Below are positions 18,848 through 27,258 of a DNA stretch of 35,886 bases, one piece after another; within the stretch, counting starts at the first letter, position 1; each line of letters starts with the position of its first letter. Location of the stretch: NCBI GenBank assembly GCA_944389915.1, contig CALXOC010000174.1:1-35886 (forward strand). The letters are read 5' to 3'. The DNA comes from an uncultured Opitutales bacterium. Its GTDB lineage: Bacteria > Verrucomicrobiota > Verrucomicrobiia > Opitutales > Intestinicryptomonadaceae. The notes below the pieces were generated by a model. It saw only the letters and a program-made list of their open reading frames with translations, was not told the origin of the DNA and did no database searches. A program made the translations under genes and the position numbers.

Positions 18848-19546
18848 CTATGCGCCGACAGCCGCCAACATCATCTCATAGCGCGCAAATTCAGCCGCCA
18901 ACATAAGCAGCGCCACTATAACCAGGCGGCGTATCCCAAATTTACGCGCGAGTCCGCCCGCCCATAAATAAAGCAGCCTGATATACTCCTTCTGCGAATA
19001 TTCGTTCTCCCACAACGCATCGGAATCCAAAGGCGAACGCGCGAAGAAAAACCATGCTACAAAAACATAAATAGGCGCGCACAAGAATGTGAATATTATA
19101 TTCAATGCGCCGTCCATGGAAATATCGGGGAAAGCGCGGAACTCGATAGCGGCGGCTATGGAAAATACGGCTATAGGTGCAAATATGGACAACCCGAAAT
19201 AGCGCCGGGCTCCGGCACTCCCGCCTTTTGTATAACGCAAAACAATATAGCCCAAAAGCCACGCGGCCCCGACCGCAAGAACGGTTGTCATATAATTAAG
19301 CAGAAATATTACAACTCCCGAAGCAGAATATTCGAAAAAACCGGGAATGCCGCCTGAAACACGAGCCGGAGCATCGTGTTTTTGCGGGATAAACAACGCA
19401 TTGGCGGCGGCAAGCGCAGTTCTAACAAAAAACATCGCATAATAAAGCGCGCCTGATAAAATCGGCGCGCAAAATAGCGCCGCAATTCCTCTGCCCACAA
19501 GCGAACGGGGCATTGGAAAAATATTTTGCTCTGCTTTGTAGGTCAT
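18848..19546 (-). CDS. Multi-pass membrane protein of unknown function
   Basis: 232 residues with about five hydrophobic segments: near 18-40, 76-104, 116-136, 146-168 and 205-222. They are separated by short polar loops, including a negatively charged loop SPLDSDALWENEYSQKEY before the last segment. I recognise no family signature. The layout loosely recalls Yip1-like or other small polytopic proteins, but I cannot support a name. No clear ribosome site precedes the ATG at 19546; an in-frame ATG at residue 12 is an alternative. It converges on the PII gene, with a GCGCAT/ATGCGC hairpin at its stop codon. Confidence 0.7.
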   Translation of the reverse strand: MTYKAEQNIFPMPRSLVGRGIAALFCAPILSGALYYAMFFVRTALAAANALFIPQKHDAPARVSGGIPGFFEYSASGVVIFLLNYMTTVLAVGAAWLLGYIVLRYTKGGSAGARRYFGLSIFAPIAVFSIAAAIEFRAFPDISMDGALNIIFTFLCAPIYVFVAWFFFARSPLDSDALWENEYSQKEYIRLLYLWAGGLARKFGIRRLVIVALLMLAAEFARYEMMLAAVGA

Positions 19547-19691
19547 CGGCGGACAATCAAGAAAAATTGCAACATGACAGTGCAGAATCTATGGAAACAT
19601 ATTATTAAAATACAAGTCTTAAAAAACGCACCGATAAACGGAAATTAAAGCCAATATGTCAATATAGTTCAACAATAAACAATAAGCGGCA

Positions 19692-19720
19692 TTGACGCGG
19701 GCAAAAATTTGGCATATATT
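19692..19720 (+). promoter_or_regulatory. Sigma70-type promoter for the exported oxidoreductase
   Basis: TTGACG (19692-19697), exactly 17 bases of spacer, then TATATT (19715-19720). An AAAGGAGG ribosome site follows, before the ATG at 19746. This is the best promoter match in the window. Confidence 0.7.
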
Positions 19721-19745
19721 TATATTCCATTTAAAGGAGGATACA

Positions 19746-21050
19746 ATGCAAAAAATAAACAGGAAAACTTTTTTAAAGACAGGCATGGCGGCGGGAATTG
19801 CAAGCGCGCTCCCGAAATGGTCCTTTGCCTCGGTAAAAGGCGGCGATAAAATCAAGGTTGCGCTCGTAGGTTGCGGAGGGCGCGGAAGCGCCGCTCTTAC
19901 AAACATGGTATCGTCAGACCAAAATATTGAGATAATCGCCCTTGGGGACCTCTATAAAGCGCGCACCGACGCCTGCGAGGAAAAGGTTAAAAACTATATA
20001 AAGAAAAACTATCCGTCCATGGAGAAAGAGATATGGAAAGTCTCTCCGGATAAGGTTTTCCTCGGAATGGACGCCATTGACAGCGTTCTGCAAACGGACG
20101 CGGACATAGTTGCTCTGGCCACGCCTCCGTGCTTTAGAACGGGACAAATAGAAAAGTGCCTAAATGCCGGAAAAAACATTTTTGCGGAAAAGCCAATATG
20201 CATAGACGCCTTCCAGCTGCGCAAAATCTACAACGATCTCATACCCCTGGCGGACAAGAAAGGCTTAAATGTGGTATGCGGCACGCAGATGCGCTATCAT
20301 AAGCTTATAGACGAAGCCGTTAATAGAATAAGAGACGGGCAGATAGGCGACATAGTGGGCGGTTCTTTCTTGAGATTTGAGGGAAAATTCCTCACCGGCT
20401 GGTACGATGTGCCGTCAAATCTAAAGCCGCAAGACGTGGAATACCAGCTGTTGAACTGGCTCGCATTCCGCTGGACTTCCGGCGACCAATTTATAGAGCA
20501 GTACATACACAATCTCGACATTGCCCTATGGGCATTCGGAGAACTCCCCACCGAAGTGATAGGAACCGGAGGACGCATATCGGGGCTTCCGGACATAGGC
20601 GACAGATTCTCGAATATGAGCGCCACCTATGAATTTCCGAACGGCGCCACGCTTTCGGCGGCGTGCAGGCAGGAGGACGGGACAAGCGGATACTCCACTT
20701 TCAAAGTGACGGGAACCAAGGGAACCCTCTATTCCGGCTTTGGCAGGCAAATAATAAAGGGCGAAAAGCCGTGGGAATCAGCCAAGGAATGGAGACCCGC
20801 GCTTTTCTGCGAACACGACTATATGTTCGGCGCATTAAGAGACGGCAGGCATGTAAACACCCTGAAGACCTGCGCGGATTCCTGCTTTGCGGCCATAGCC
20901 GCCCGCGAATCGGCATATTCAGGCAAGCGCCTAAAGTGCGATTGGATACTGAAGAAGTCTCAACAAAAATTGCTCCCCGACAACCTTAAATTAAGCGATA
21001 CGAAAACAGTGGAACCCGTACCTTCGCCCGTCAATTACAAGTTGGTCTAA
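19746..21050 (+). CDS. Gfo/Idh/MocA family oxidoreductase with Tat-like signal peptide
   Basis: NAD(P)-dependent oxidoreductase, probably acting on a sugar or cyclitol. The start at 19746 follows GGAGG and a promoter; the frame extends to 19692 but that part overlaps the promoter. Residues 1-31 look like a Tat export signal in the RK variant (NRKTFLKTG, then AAGIASAL), so a cofactor-loaded periplasmic enzyme is likely. The Rossmann loop is GCGGRGSAA (42-50), with AEKP at 147-150 as the conserved lysine motif and GTQMRYHK further on; the C-terminal half is the substrate domain. 434 residues. Such exported members are common in Verrucomicrobiota and Planctomycetota. The substrate is unknown. 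Confidence 0.9.
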   Translation: MQKINRKTFLKTGMAAGIASALPKWSFASVKGGDKIKVALVGCGGRGSAALTNMVSSDQNIEIIALGDLYKARTDACEEKVKNYIKKNYPSMEKEIWKVSPDKVFLGMDAIDSVLQTDADIVALATPPCFRTGQIEKCLNAGKNIFAEKPICIDAFQLRKIYNDLIPLADKKGLNVVCGTQMRYHKLIDEAVNRIRDGQIGDIVGGSFLRFEGKFLTGWYDVPSNLKPQDVEYQLLNWLAFRWTSGDQFIEQYIHNLDIALWAFGELPTEVIGTGGRISGLPDIGDRFSNMSATYEFPNGATLSAACRQEDGTSGYSTFKVTGTKGTLYSGFGRQIIKGEKPWESAKEWRPALFCEHDYMFGALRDGRHVNTLKTCADSCFAAIAARESAYSGKRLKCDWILKKSQQKLLPDNLKLSDTKTVEPVPSPVNYKLV

Positions 21051-21090
21051 GAGCATAGCATATTTTCATAGCATCAAGTTAGAATAAAAC

Positions 21091-21138
21091 AATTCTCTTT
21101 CACGGCAATAAGCCCGTGAAAGAGAATTTTCTTTTTTT
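21091..21138 (+). terminator. Strong intrinsic terminator with a perfect 15-bp stem
   Basis: Arms 21091-21105 and 21114-21128 are perfect complements (AATTCTCTTTCACGG with its partner) around an 8-base loop, followed by TTC and seven T. It ends the oxidoreductase transcript. Confidence 0.92.
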
Positions 21139-21185
21139 AGGAAACAAAACGCCAATCCAATGGCGCCGCCATAAACACATGCAAG

Positions 21186-22067
21186 TTAAAATAGCTTTTT
21201 AAGGGCGTTCCCTATTGCCTTACCCGCAGAATCGACCGCGTCAACGGTGGATTTTCCCGCGTCCTTAACTGCGGACTCGGTTCCCGAAGCGGCATCTTTT
21301 GTGAGGCCGACACCCTCTTTTACCACGGCCTTTGCCACGTTATATGTGCCTTGAACGGCCAGATTCCCAATAATCTTTGCAACGAGCTGAGAAACGGTGA
21401 GCCCGCCCTCTTTAACACCGAGATTTTCGATTGTAAAAGACGGGAGAATAACTTTCACATCGGTATTGTTCAATCCGCCTACGATATCGCCCTGCTGGAA
21501 TACCAGCTTTTTTATGATAAATTTCATAGGCTCGGAATCTTCGTCTTCAACATCGGTCTGTTGCGCAGGTTGTGGATTTGGATCGGAGTCGTCATTCAGC
21601 CCGTATTTCGCCTTAAAGATGTCGGATATTTCAGTCAGATTTGATTTCGGAGCGCTCAAAAGCATCTGAATGCCCGAAGCTGTCTTAAGCTGCACCGCCA
21701 TCGTCAACCCCACCACCTTTATTTCGTCTATTTCAACGAGTTTCTGCCCGATAAGCGCCGCCGGGCGCAACTGGGCGTCAAAGACCGCCTCCTTGAAGGC
21801 TATAGCCTTGACATCTTGAGGATAACCGGGCGGATTGGTTACATAAAAATTGTTGATAGCAAGCTTCTGCTCGCCTAAATCAAAACTCACAGAGCCAAGA
21901 CCCACTTCAACGCCCGTCCCTGCGGTGGCGGTCTTTAAGGCGTAGTCGGCTATATAGCCGAGCGAGAAATATGCGGCTATGAGAATCGCAATCAACGCCA
22001 CAAATCCCAACTTTATCAATTTAAAGAGGCAACCGCCTCCGCGAGCATTTCCGTACGGCTTTTTCAT
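21186..22067 (-). CDS. Membrane-anchored AsmA-like protein
   Basis: I chose the ATG at 22067 (293 residues, MKKPYGNARGGGCLFKLIK), because the longer frame to 22214 would overlap the neighbouring divergent gene. One transmembrane segment at about 14-40 is followed by a periplasmic region. It reads like the N-terminal unit of AsmA/DUF748-type proteins: VEVGLGSVSFDLGEQKLAINNFYVTNPPGY, repeated short beta strands, an acidic linker DDSDPNPQPAQQTDVEDEDSE, then a second beta-rich block. The C-terminal 40 residues are an alanine/lysine-rich amphipathic helix. AsmA-like proteins act in lipid transport between membranes; this one is small, and that role is inference. Confidence 0.65.
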   Translation of the reverse strand: MKKPYGNARGGGCLFKLIKLGFVALIAILIAAYFSLGYIADYALKTATAGTGVEVGLGSVSFDLGEQKLAINNFYVTNPPGYPQDVKAIAFKEAVFDAQLRPAALIGQKLVEIDEIKVVGLTMAVQLKTASGIQMLLSAPKSNLTEISDIFKAKYGLNDDSDPNPQPAQQTDVEDEDSEPMKFIIKKLVFQQGDIVGGLNNTDVKVILPSFTIENLGVKEGGLTVSQLVAKIIGNLAVQGTYNVAKAVVKEGVGLTKDAASGTESAVKDAGKSTVDAVDSAGKAIGNALKKLF

Positions 22068-22158
22068 AATTATTATTATCGTAATAAAGAGCCGCTTTTT
22101 GCAAGTTTTTTGAAGCAAATCTTGCAAAAACACGGATAATGTGAATTTATAAAGCGAT

Positions 22159-23385
22159 ATGAAAATAAAAGCCTTTAAAGCGCTTATCCCGGCAAAAGGC
22201 CTCGCAAAGGACATTGCTAGCCTCCCTTACGATGTTGTGAATTTTGAACAGGCCTGCGAACAAGCCAAAAACAAGCCCCTCAGCTTTATGAGGGTTGTGC
22301 GTTCAGAAATAGAGCTGCCCGAGGGCACGGAACCCTATTCGCCCGAAGTTTACGCCCATGCGAATGAAAACTTCCAAAAGCTTGTAAACGAAGGGCGGCT
22401 CGTCCGCGAAAAGGCCCCGGCAATGTACCTTTATAGGCAGCAGATGGGAGGACATTCGCAAACCGGATTGGTTGCGACCTTCAGCGCGGAAGACTACGAC
22501 TCCGACATCATCAAAAAGCACGAAAAAACGCGCGCCGCCAAGGAGAACGACCGCTACAATCTCACAAAAACGCTGCGCGCAAATACCGGACCCGTATTTT
22601 TAACCGTGAAAAACGGAACGAAACTCGACTCTATCGTGGAGGATAAACGGGATTCGGAAGCCATATTCGACTTCACCGCCGACGACGGAATACGCCACAC
22701 TGTGTGGAGAATTTCTGATCCGCAAAAAATAGCGGAAATAGAAAAAATATTCGCCTCAATTCCGTGCGCATATGTGGCCGACGGGCACCACAGGAGCGCC
22801 AGCAACGCCCGTTGCGCGCGCGACCTCAAGGCCGAGAACCCCTCTCACACCGGAAACGAAGACTACAACTGGTTTTTATCGGTGGTATTTCCCGCAGGCC
22901 AGCTAAAAATTCTTCCCTATAACCGCGTAGTAAAAGACTTGGCGGGACTATCCAAAGACGAATTTCTCAAAAAGCTTTCAAGCGTTTGCAAACTTGGGAA
23001 AAATGCCGGCAAGTCTCCAGATTCCCCGAAAAAAGTGTCTATGTATCTCGGGGGGAAATGGTACGCTTTGGAGTTTGACAACACAAGCGGCCTCGACGCG
23101 GTAAAATCTCTCGATGTCTCGCTATTGCAGGACAGAGTTTTGTCTCCTATCCTCAATATAGGCGATCCTCGCACAGACGAGCGCATAGATTTTGTTGGGG
23201 GAATTAAAGGCACCGGCGAATTGGAAAAGCTTGTGGACAGCGGAAAATTTGCAGTGGCATTTTCAATGTATCCGACAACCGTTTCGCAACTAATGGACAT
23301 TGCCGACGCCGGGCAAATCATGCCGCCAAAGAGCACATGGTTCGAGCCTAAATTGCGCTCGGGACTTTTCGTCCACACCTTTTAA
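22159..23385 (+). CDS. DUF1015 family protein
   Basis: 408 residues matching the DUF1015 family, widespread in bacteria. Conserved pieces visible are AFKALIP...LPYDVV at the N-terminus, KHEKTRAAKENDRY, a VADGHHRSAS motif in the middle and the ending MPPKSTWFEPKLRSGLFVH. The histidine pair in DGHHR and KHEKT look like possible catalytic or ligand residues, but the biochemical role is not established to my knowledge. There is no signal peptide, so it is cytoplasmic. The GH20-like gene begins two bases after its stop, so they are probably translated together. In other genomes DUF1015 often lies near serine-synthesis genes; none are here. Confidence 0.88.
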   Translation: MKIKAFKALIPAKGLAKDIASLPYDVVNFEQACEQAKNKPLSFMRVVRSEIELPEGTEPYSPEVYAHANENFQKLVNEGRLVREKAPAMYLYRQQMGGHSQTGLVATFSAEDYDSDIIKKHEKTRAAKENDRYNLTKTLRANTGPVFLTVKNGTKLDSIVEDKRDSEAIFDFTADDGIRHTVWRISDPQKIAEIEKIFASIPCAYVADGHHRSASNARCARDLKAENPSHTGNEDYNWFLSVVFPAGQLKILPYNRVVKDLAGLSKDEFLKKLSSVCKLGKNAGKSPDSPKKVSMYLGGKWYALEFDNTSGLDAVKSLDVSLLQDRVLSPILNIGDPRTDERIDFVGGIKGTGELEKLVDSGKFAVAFSMYPTTVSQLMDIADAGQIMPPKSTWFEPKLRSGLFVHTF

Positions 23386-23387
23386 AT

Positions 23388-25127
23388 ATGCCGTATCCAA
23401 TCAAGCCAACAATATTTCCCCATCCTAAAAGAATTTCGTGGGGGGGAAATTTTTTGGATTGGCAAAATGCGGAGTTTGACATATCCCCAAACGGGCTCCC
23501 GCACGGGAAATCCGTTTTTGTAGAGAATTCCGCAAAAATGGAGAATGAGCAGTCTTACGTCTTAAAAATTTGCGACGGCGCCATACGCATAAAATCGCGT
23601 TCCGATACGGGAGTGAGGCTGGCCGCCCAGACTTTGAGGCAAATCGCCGCACAATCCGACGAGCGGGGCTTGCGCCATGTTGAAATAGACGATTACCCCG
23701 ACCTGCCCGTGCGGGGATTCATGTTGGATATAAGCAGATGCAAGGTCCCCACTATGGAGGAATTGTCGCTGTTAGTGGACAGGTTGTCGCTTTTTAAATA
23801 CAACCGCCTGGAGCTGTATACTGAGCATACTTATGCCTTTCGCGGGCACGAACTCGTCTGGGCCGACGCCTCTCCTATGACGGCTGCCCAATACGCAAAA
23901 CTCGACAAAATGTGCTCGGCCGCGGGCATAGAGCTTGTTCCGAATATGAACGGGTTGGGGCATATGGAGCGCTGGCTCAGATACCCGAAGTACCAGTATT
24001 TGGCAGAAAGCAAAGCTCCTTTTATTGATCCGCTCGGCACTGTGCGGGAATTTCCCACAACGCTCTATCCCGACGAAAATGCGCTTGAATTTATGGATTC
24101 TCTTTACGGGCAATTCCTGCCGAATTTCACGAGCTCAAGCATGAATATAGGCGGAGACGAGCCTTGGGAACTGGGCATGGGACGCAGCAAAAGCGCGTGC
24201 GAAAATCTCGAATACGGAAAATACTCCCTTTACTTAAAGCACATTCTGTGCCTTAGAGATTTGTGCAAAAAACGCGGAAAAGACGTATGTTTTTGGGCCG
24301 ACGTCATAATGCAGAAGCCTGAGCTGGCCAAAGAGCTGCCGCCCGATATGTGCGCAATCATATGGGGATACTATCTCGACCACCCCTATGACGAACAATG
24401 CTCGCTTCTATCAAAACTCGGGATAAAATTCTTTACCGCCCCGGGCACAAGCACATGGAATTCCTTCGGATCAAGATGGGACTGCGCTTTTGAAAATATT
24501 AAGACCGCCGCGGCATGCGCAAAAAAATACGGCGCGCGCGGCATGATATTGACGCAGTGGGGCGACGGCGGAAACCACCAGCCTTGGTGCGCAATGTATC
24601 CGGCCATGGCATGCGCGGCAGCGTGCGCATGGGGGAGCGCGCCCGGCGAAGACGCTATATGCTCCGCTCTCGACAAGCTTGTTTTCTTCGACGACACGGG
24701 AGAATTCTCCAGGGCGCTTTGCGCTCTCGGAAGGGTCGATCCCTCCTTAAAGCTCAAGAGTTTCCACCACGAGGTATTTTTCGCGCCAGGAGAAAAAGTG
24801 GGGCAAATTATCGACGCCCACAGCAACCCGCGCATAGGCGAACTTGAAGCGGCTCTCGATTTCGCGGCATCACTTGCGGGGGAATCCAGCCCGCGTTCAA
24901 AAGACGCAAGGGCCTGCCTTTCCGAATTCGCGCTCGCAGTCGAAATGACTAAATTCGCCTTGGCAAAAGCCAAGGGGGATTTTTATACCGAAACCCTCAA
25001 ACAGCAGGTGGCGCTAAAATTCATAGCCTCAGAATACGAGCGCGTATGGCTCGCACGCGCAAGGCTCGGGGGAATGAGGGAGTCTGCCCAAAGAATACGC
25101 TCCGTAAGACCGGATATATTTTTATAG
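23388..25127 (+). CDS. GH20-like beta-N-acetylhexosaminidase, cytoplasmic
   Basis: 579 residues. An N-terminal GH20b-type alpha/beta domain (about 1-102, with SDTGVRLAAQTLRQIA) leads into the catalytic TIM barrel at DYPDLPVRGFMLDISR. The acid pair of substrate-assisted GH20 enzymes is present in NIGGDEPWE (Asp257-Glu258). Further barrel sequence includes NMNGLGHMERW, WADV and LTQWGDGG. The last 150 residues are helical. There is no signal peptide, unlike most GH20 enzymes, so it should act on sugars already imported or released inside, such as GlcNAc from peptidoglycan or glycans. Gaps to DUF1015 (2 bases) and GNAT (9 bases) indicate one operon. Confidence 0.85.
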   Translation: MPYPIKPTIFPHPKRISWGGNFLDWQNAEFDISPNGLPHGKSVFVENSAKMENEQSYVLKICDGAIRIKSRSDTGVRLAAQTLRQIAAQSDERGLRHVEIDDYPDLPVRGFMLDISRCKVPTMEELSLLVDRLSLFKYNRLELYTEHTYAFRGHELVWADASPMTAAQYAKLDKMCSAAGIELVPNMNGLGHMERWLRYPKYQYLAESKAPFIDPLGTVREFPTTLYPDENALEFMDSLYGQFLPNFTSSSMNIGGDEPWELGMGRSKSACENLEYGKYSLYLKHILCLRDLCKKRGKDVCFWADVIMQKPELAKELPPDMCAIIWGYYLDHPYDEQCSLLSKLGIKFFTAPGTSTWNSFGSRWDCAFENIKTAAACAKKYGARGMILTQWGDGGNHQPWCAMYPAMACAAACAWGSAPGEDAICSALDKLVFFDDTGEFSRALCALGRVDPSLKLKSFHHEVFFAPGEKVGQIIDAHSNPRIGELEAALDFAASLAGESSPRSKDARACLSEFALAVEMTKFALAKAKGDFYTETLKQQVALKFIASEYERVWLARARLGGMRESAQRIRSVRPDIFL

Positions 25128-25136
25128 AAATATTTT

Positions 25137-25631
25137 ATGTTAAATATACGAAAAGCAACGCCGAACGACATAGAGCTGATAAACTCGCTCGCATGGATAG
25201 CATTCCCTGCGACCTACAAAAATATACTTACCCCGTCGCAGATAGACTACATGATGGAATGGATGTATTCGCCCCAAAGCCTGCGCAAGCAAATGGACGG
25301 AGCGCACACATATTTCCTGGCATATATGGAAGATAAAGCTTGCGGATATGTGTCGGTGGAAAACGAAGGAGGCGGCCGTTTTCACCTGCAAAAAATTTAT
25401 GTGCTGCCGGAATTTCAGGGCAAAGGAATTGGCGCGTCTCTGTTTGAAAAGGCAAAAGATTTTGTCAGGGATAGCCACCCCGCCCCAAGAATTATGCAAT
25501 TAAATGTAAACAGAAGCAATTCGGCGCTGGAATTTTACAAGAAGATGGGCATGTATAAAGCGGACGAAGGCGACTTCGACATAGGCGGCGGATTTTTCAT
25601 GAACGACTATATTATGGAAATTAAGCTTTAA
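25137..25631 (+). CDS. GNAT family N-acetyltransferase
   Basis: 164 residues of the Gcn5-related acetyltransferase fold. It starts MLNIRKATPNDIELI and has the acetyl-CoA pyrophosphate loop QGKGIGASLF preceded by the LQKIYVLPEF strand, then NVNRSNSALEFYKKMGM (beta6-alpha4 region). The substrate could be a small amine, amino sugar or protein N-terminus; sequence alone does not say. As the last gene of the DUF1015-GH20-GNAT cluster, an amino-sugar substrate is a reasonable guess only. Confidence 0.88.
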   Translation: MLNIRKATPNDIELINSLAWIAFPATYKNILTPSQIDYMMEWMYSPQSLRKQMDGAHTYFLAYMEDKACGYVSVENEGGGRFHLQKIYVLPEFQGKGIGASLFEKAKDFVRDSHPAPRIMQLNVNRSNSALEFYKKMGMYKADEGDFDIGGGFFMNDYIMEIKL

Positions 25632-25855
25632 TCTTTTTTGCATGCAATCTGAACCCATTTCTCCGCATTTGCGGCCTTAAAAAACACGCAAATTCTTGTA
25701 CCCGGGAAAAAATGCGTTTTTTTACTTGATTTGAACGGGCAAATCTATTTCCTGCTAAATCTTTACTGTAAGCGCACGGTGCGCTTGCGGAACTTTAACC
25801 TTAAAACAGAAAGTTATCCCAGGTTCGCAAAACGCGAATACGGAGCCAAAACAAT
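25632..25855 (+). promoter_or_regulatory. Leader and promoter region of rpsB-tsf
   Basis: 224 bases without a gene. A CCGC-ATTT-GCGG hairpin lies at 25663-25674. A tight hairpin, AAGCGCA (25770-25776) and TGCGCTT (25780-25786) with a three-base loop, lies 70 bases before rpsB. TTTACT (25721-25726) with TCTATT (25744-25749) at 17 bases is one possible promoter, but several weak pairs fit. The hairpin lacks a T run, so it may be part of a ribosomal-protein leader instead of a terminator. Confidence 0.4.
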
Positions 25856-26584
25856 ATGAATATTACTGTAAAAGACCTCCTCGACGCCGGAGTGCATTTC
25901 GGCCATCAAACCCGCCGTTGGAACCCAAAGTCTAAGCCCTATGTTTACGACCACCGCTCGGGCGTTTCAATAATAGACTTGGAAAAGACATATGCACTGC
26001 TTGAAAAAGCCGCAGCTTTTGTAGAGGAAACCGCCGCTTCAGGCAAAGATATATTTTTTATAGGAACAAAGCGCCAGGCGCAGGAAATATTGCGCGAAGC
26101 CGCTAATATGTGCGGCATGCCCTTCTGTGTAAACCGCTGGCTCGGTGGAACATTAACAAACTTTGAAACTATCCTCACAAGCCTGAAGAAATACAAGAAA
26201 TTCATAGCAATGGAGGAATCCGGCGAACTCGATAAGCTTTACGCAAAAGAAGCAGCCGCTATACGCCGCGAAAAGGGCAGAATGGACCGTAATTTTGAAG
26301 GTATTAAAAACATATCAAAATTGCCCGGGGCAGCTTTTATAGTGGATATAAAGAACGAGGAAATAGCCGTGGCTGAATGCCGCAAATTGGGTATTCCGAT
26401 TGTCGCGGTAGTGGATACAAACTCGGACCCGACCCTCGTTGACTATCCCATACCGGCGAATGACGACGCCGTAAAAAGCATCAGGCTCATAACCGAAGTA
26501 ATAGTAGAAGCCGTGCAAAACGGAATCAGCCGCCGCGCGGCAAAAATGGCGGCTCCAGCTTCAACCGAACCGTCGGAACAATAA
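25856..26584 (+). CDS. rpsB: 30S ribosomal protein S2
   Basis: 242-residue small-subunit protein, last to join the 30S particle and a partner of S1. Recognised by VKDLLDAGVHFGHQTRRWNPK at the start, the RWLGGTLTNF segment and the NSDPTLVDYPIPANDDAVKSI segment. tsf follows after 19 bases, the usual rpsB-tsf order. The C-terminus is short (ASTEPSEQ). Confidence 0.98.
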   Translation: MNITVKDLLDAGVHFGHQTRRWNPKSKPYVYDHRSGVSIIDLEKTYALLEKAAAFVEETAASGKDIFFIGTKRQAQEILREAANMCGMPFCVNRWLGGTLTNFETILTSLKKYKKFIAMEESGELDKLYAKEAAAIRREKGRMDRNFEGIKNISKLPGAAFIVDIKNEEIAVAECRKLGIPIVAVVDTNSDPTLVDYPIPANDDAVKSIRLITEVIVEAVQNGISRRAAKMAAPASTEPSEQ

Positions 26585-26603
26585 AAATAGAAGGATTTAA
26601 GAA

Positions 26604-27191
26604 ATGGAAATCACCGCAAAAATGGTAAGCGACCTGCGCGCCCGCACCGGCGCAGGCATAGTTGACTGCAAGAAGGCTCTTGCGGAAGCCAACGGCAATG
26701 AAGACGCCGCTATTGAAATTCTCCGCGTAAAGGGAGTGGCTACGGCCGCAAAAAAGGCGGGCCGCAACGCATCGCAGGGAATTGTTGCCTCTTATATACA
26801 TTCAAACAACAAAGTGGGCGTTTTGATAGAGGTTGCCTGCGAATCCGACTTTGTTGCAAAAAACGAAGATTTTAAGGCATTTGTGCGCGATCTTTGCATG
26901 CACATAGCAGCAGCAGACCCCATATGCATATCCAAAGAGGACGTTCCCGCCGATGTTATAGAAAAGGAGCGCGCCATAGCAATGGAACAGCTTGCCGACG
27001 ACAAAAAACCGGAGGAAATCAAGAAAAAGATTGTCGACGGCAAAATAGCAAAATATGTTTCCGGACTCGCGTTGCTGTCGCAACCTTTTGTAAAGGACGA
27101 CTCTATGACTGTGGGAGACGTGATAACCCAGAAAATAGCCACCATAGGCGAAAAAATCGAGGTAAAACGCTTTACCCGCTACCAGATATAA
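26604..27191 (+). CDS. tsf: Elongation factor Ts, short form
   Basis: Nucleotide exchange factor for EF-Tu. The 195 residues begin with the UBA-like N-terminal helix bundle (VSDLRARTGAGIVDCKKALAEANGNEDAAIEILRVKG) and a core with VACESDFVAKNEDFK. It is clearly shorter than the 283-residue E. coli protein and similar in size to the Thermus type, lacking the second core subdomain. AGAAGGA-like sequence precedes the ATG. A terminator follows immediately. Confidence 0.97.
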   Translation: MEITAKMVSDLRARTGAGIVDCKKALAEANGNEDAAIEILRVKGVATAAKKAGRNASQGIVASYIHSNNKVGVLIEVACESDFVAKNEDFKAFVRDLCMHIAAADPICISKEDVPADVIEKERAIAMEQLADDKKPEEIKKKIVDGKIAKYVSGLALLSQPFVKDDSMTVGDVITQKIATIGEKIEVKRFTRYQI

Positions 27192-27204
27192 ATCTGAAAG
27201 CACT

Positions 27205-27242
27205 AAAAAAGCGTTCCCTCAAAACTGCGGGAACGCTTTTTT
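27205..27242 (+). terminator. Intrinsic terminator after tsf
   Basis: AAAAAAGCGTTCCC (27205-27218) pairs perfectly with GGGAACGCTTTTTT (27229-27242) around a 10-base loop, and the T run continues. It ends the rpsB-tsf transcript only 16 bases before the next start codon. Confidence 0.92.
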
Positions 27243-27258
27243 ATATTTTATCAGCCAA

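Noticed and set aside
19692-19745. 18-residue extension of the Gfo/Idh/MocA protein
   Set aside because: Overlaps the -35 and -10 elements and precedes the GGAGG site; the internal ATG gives a Tat-like signal peptide.
22068-22214. 49-residue extension of the AsmA-like protein
   Set aside because: It would overlap the start of the divergent DUF1015 gene, and the ATG at 22067 places the membrane anchor at the usual distance.
24386-24973. 195-residue open frame on the minus strand opposite the GH20-like gene
   Set aside because: Antisense shadow within a clearly coding region; no motif.
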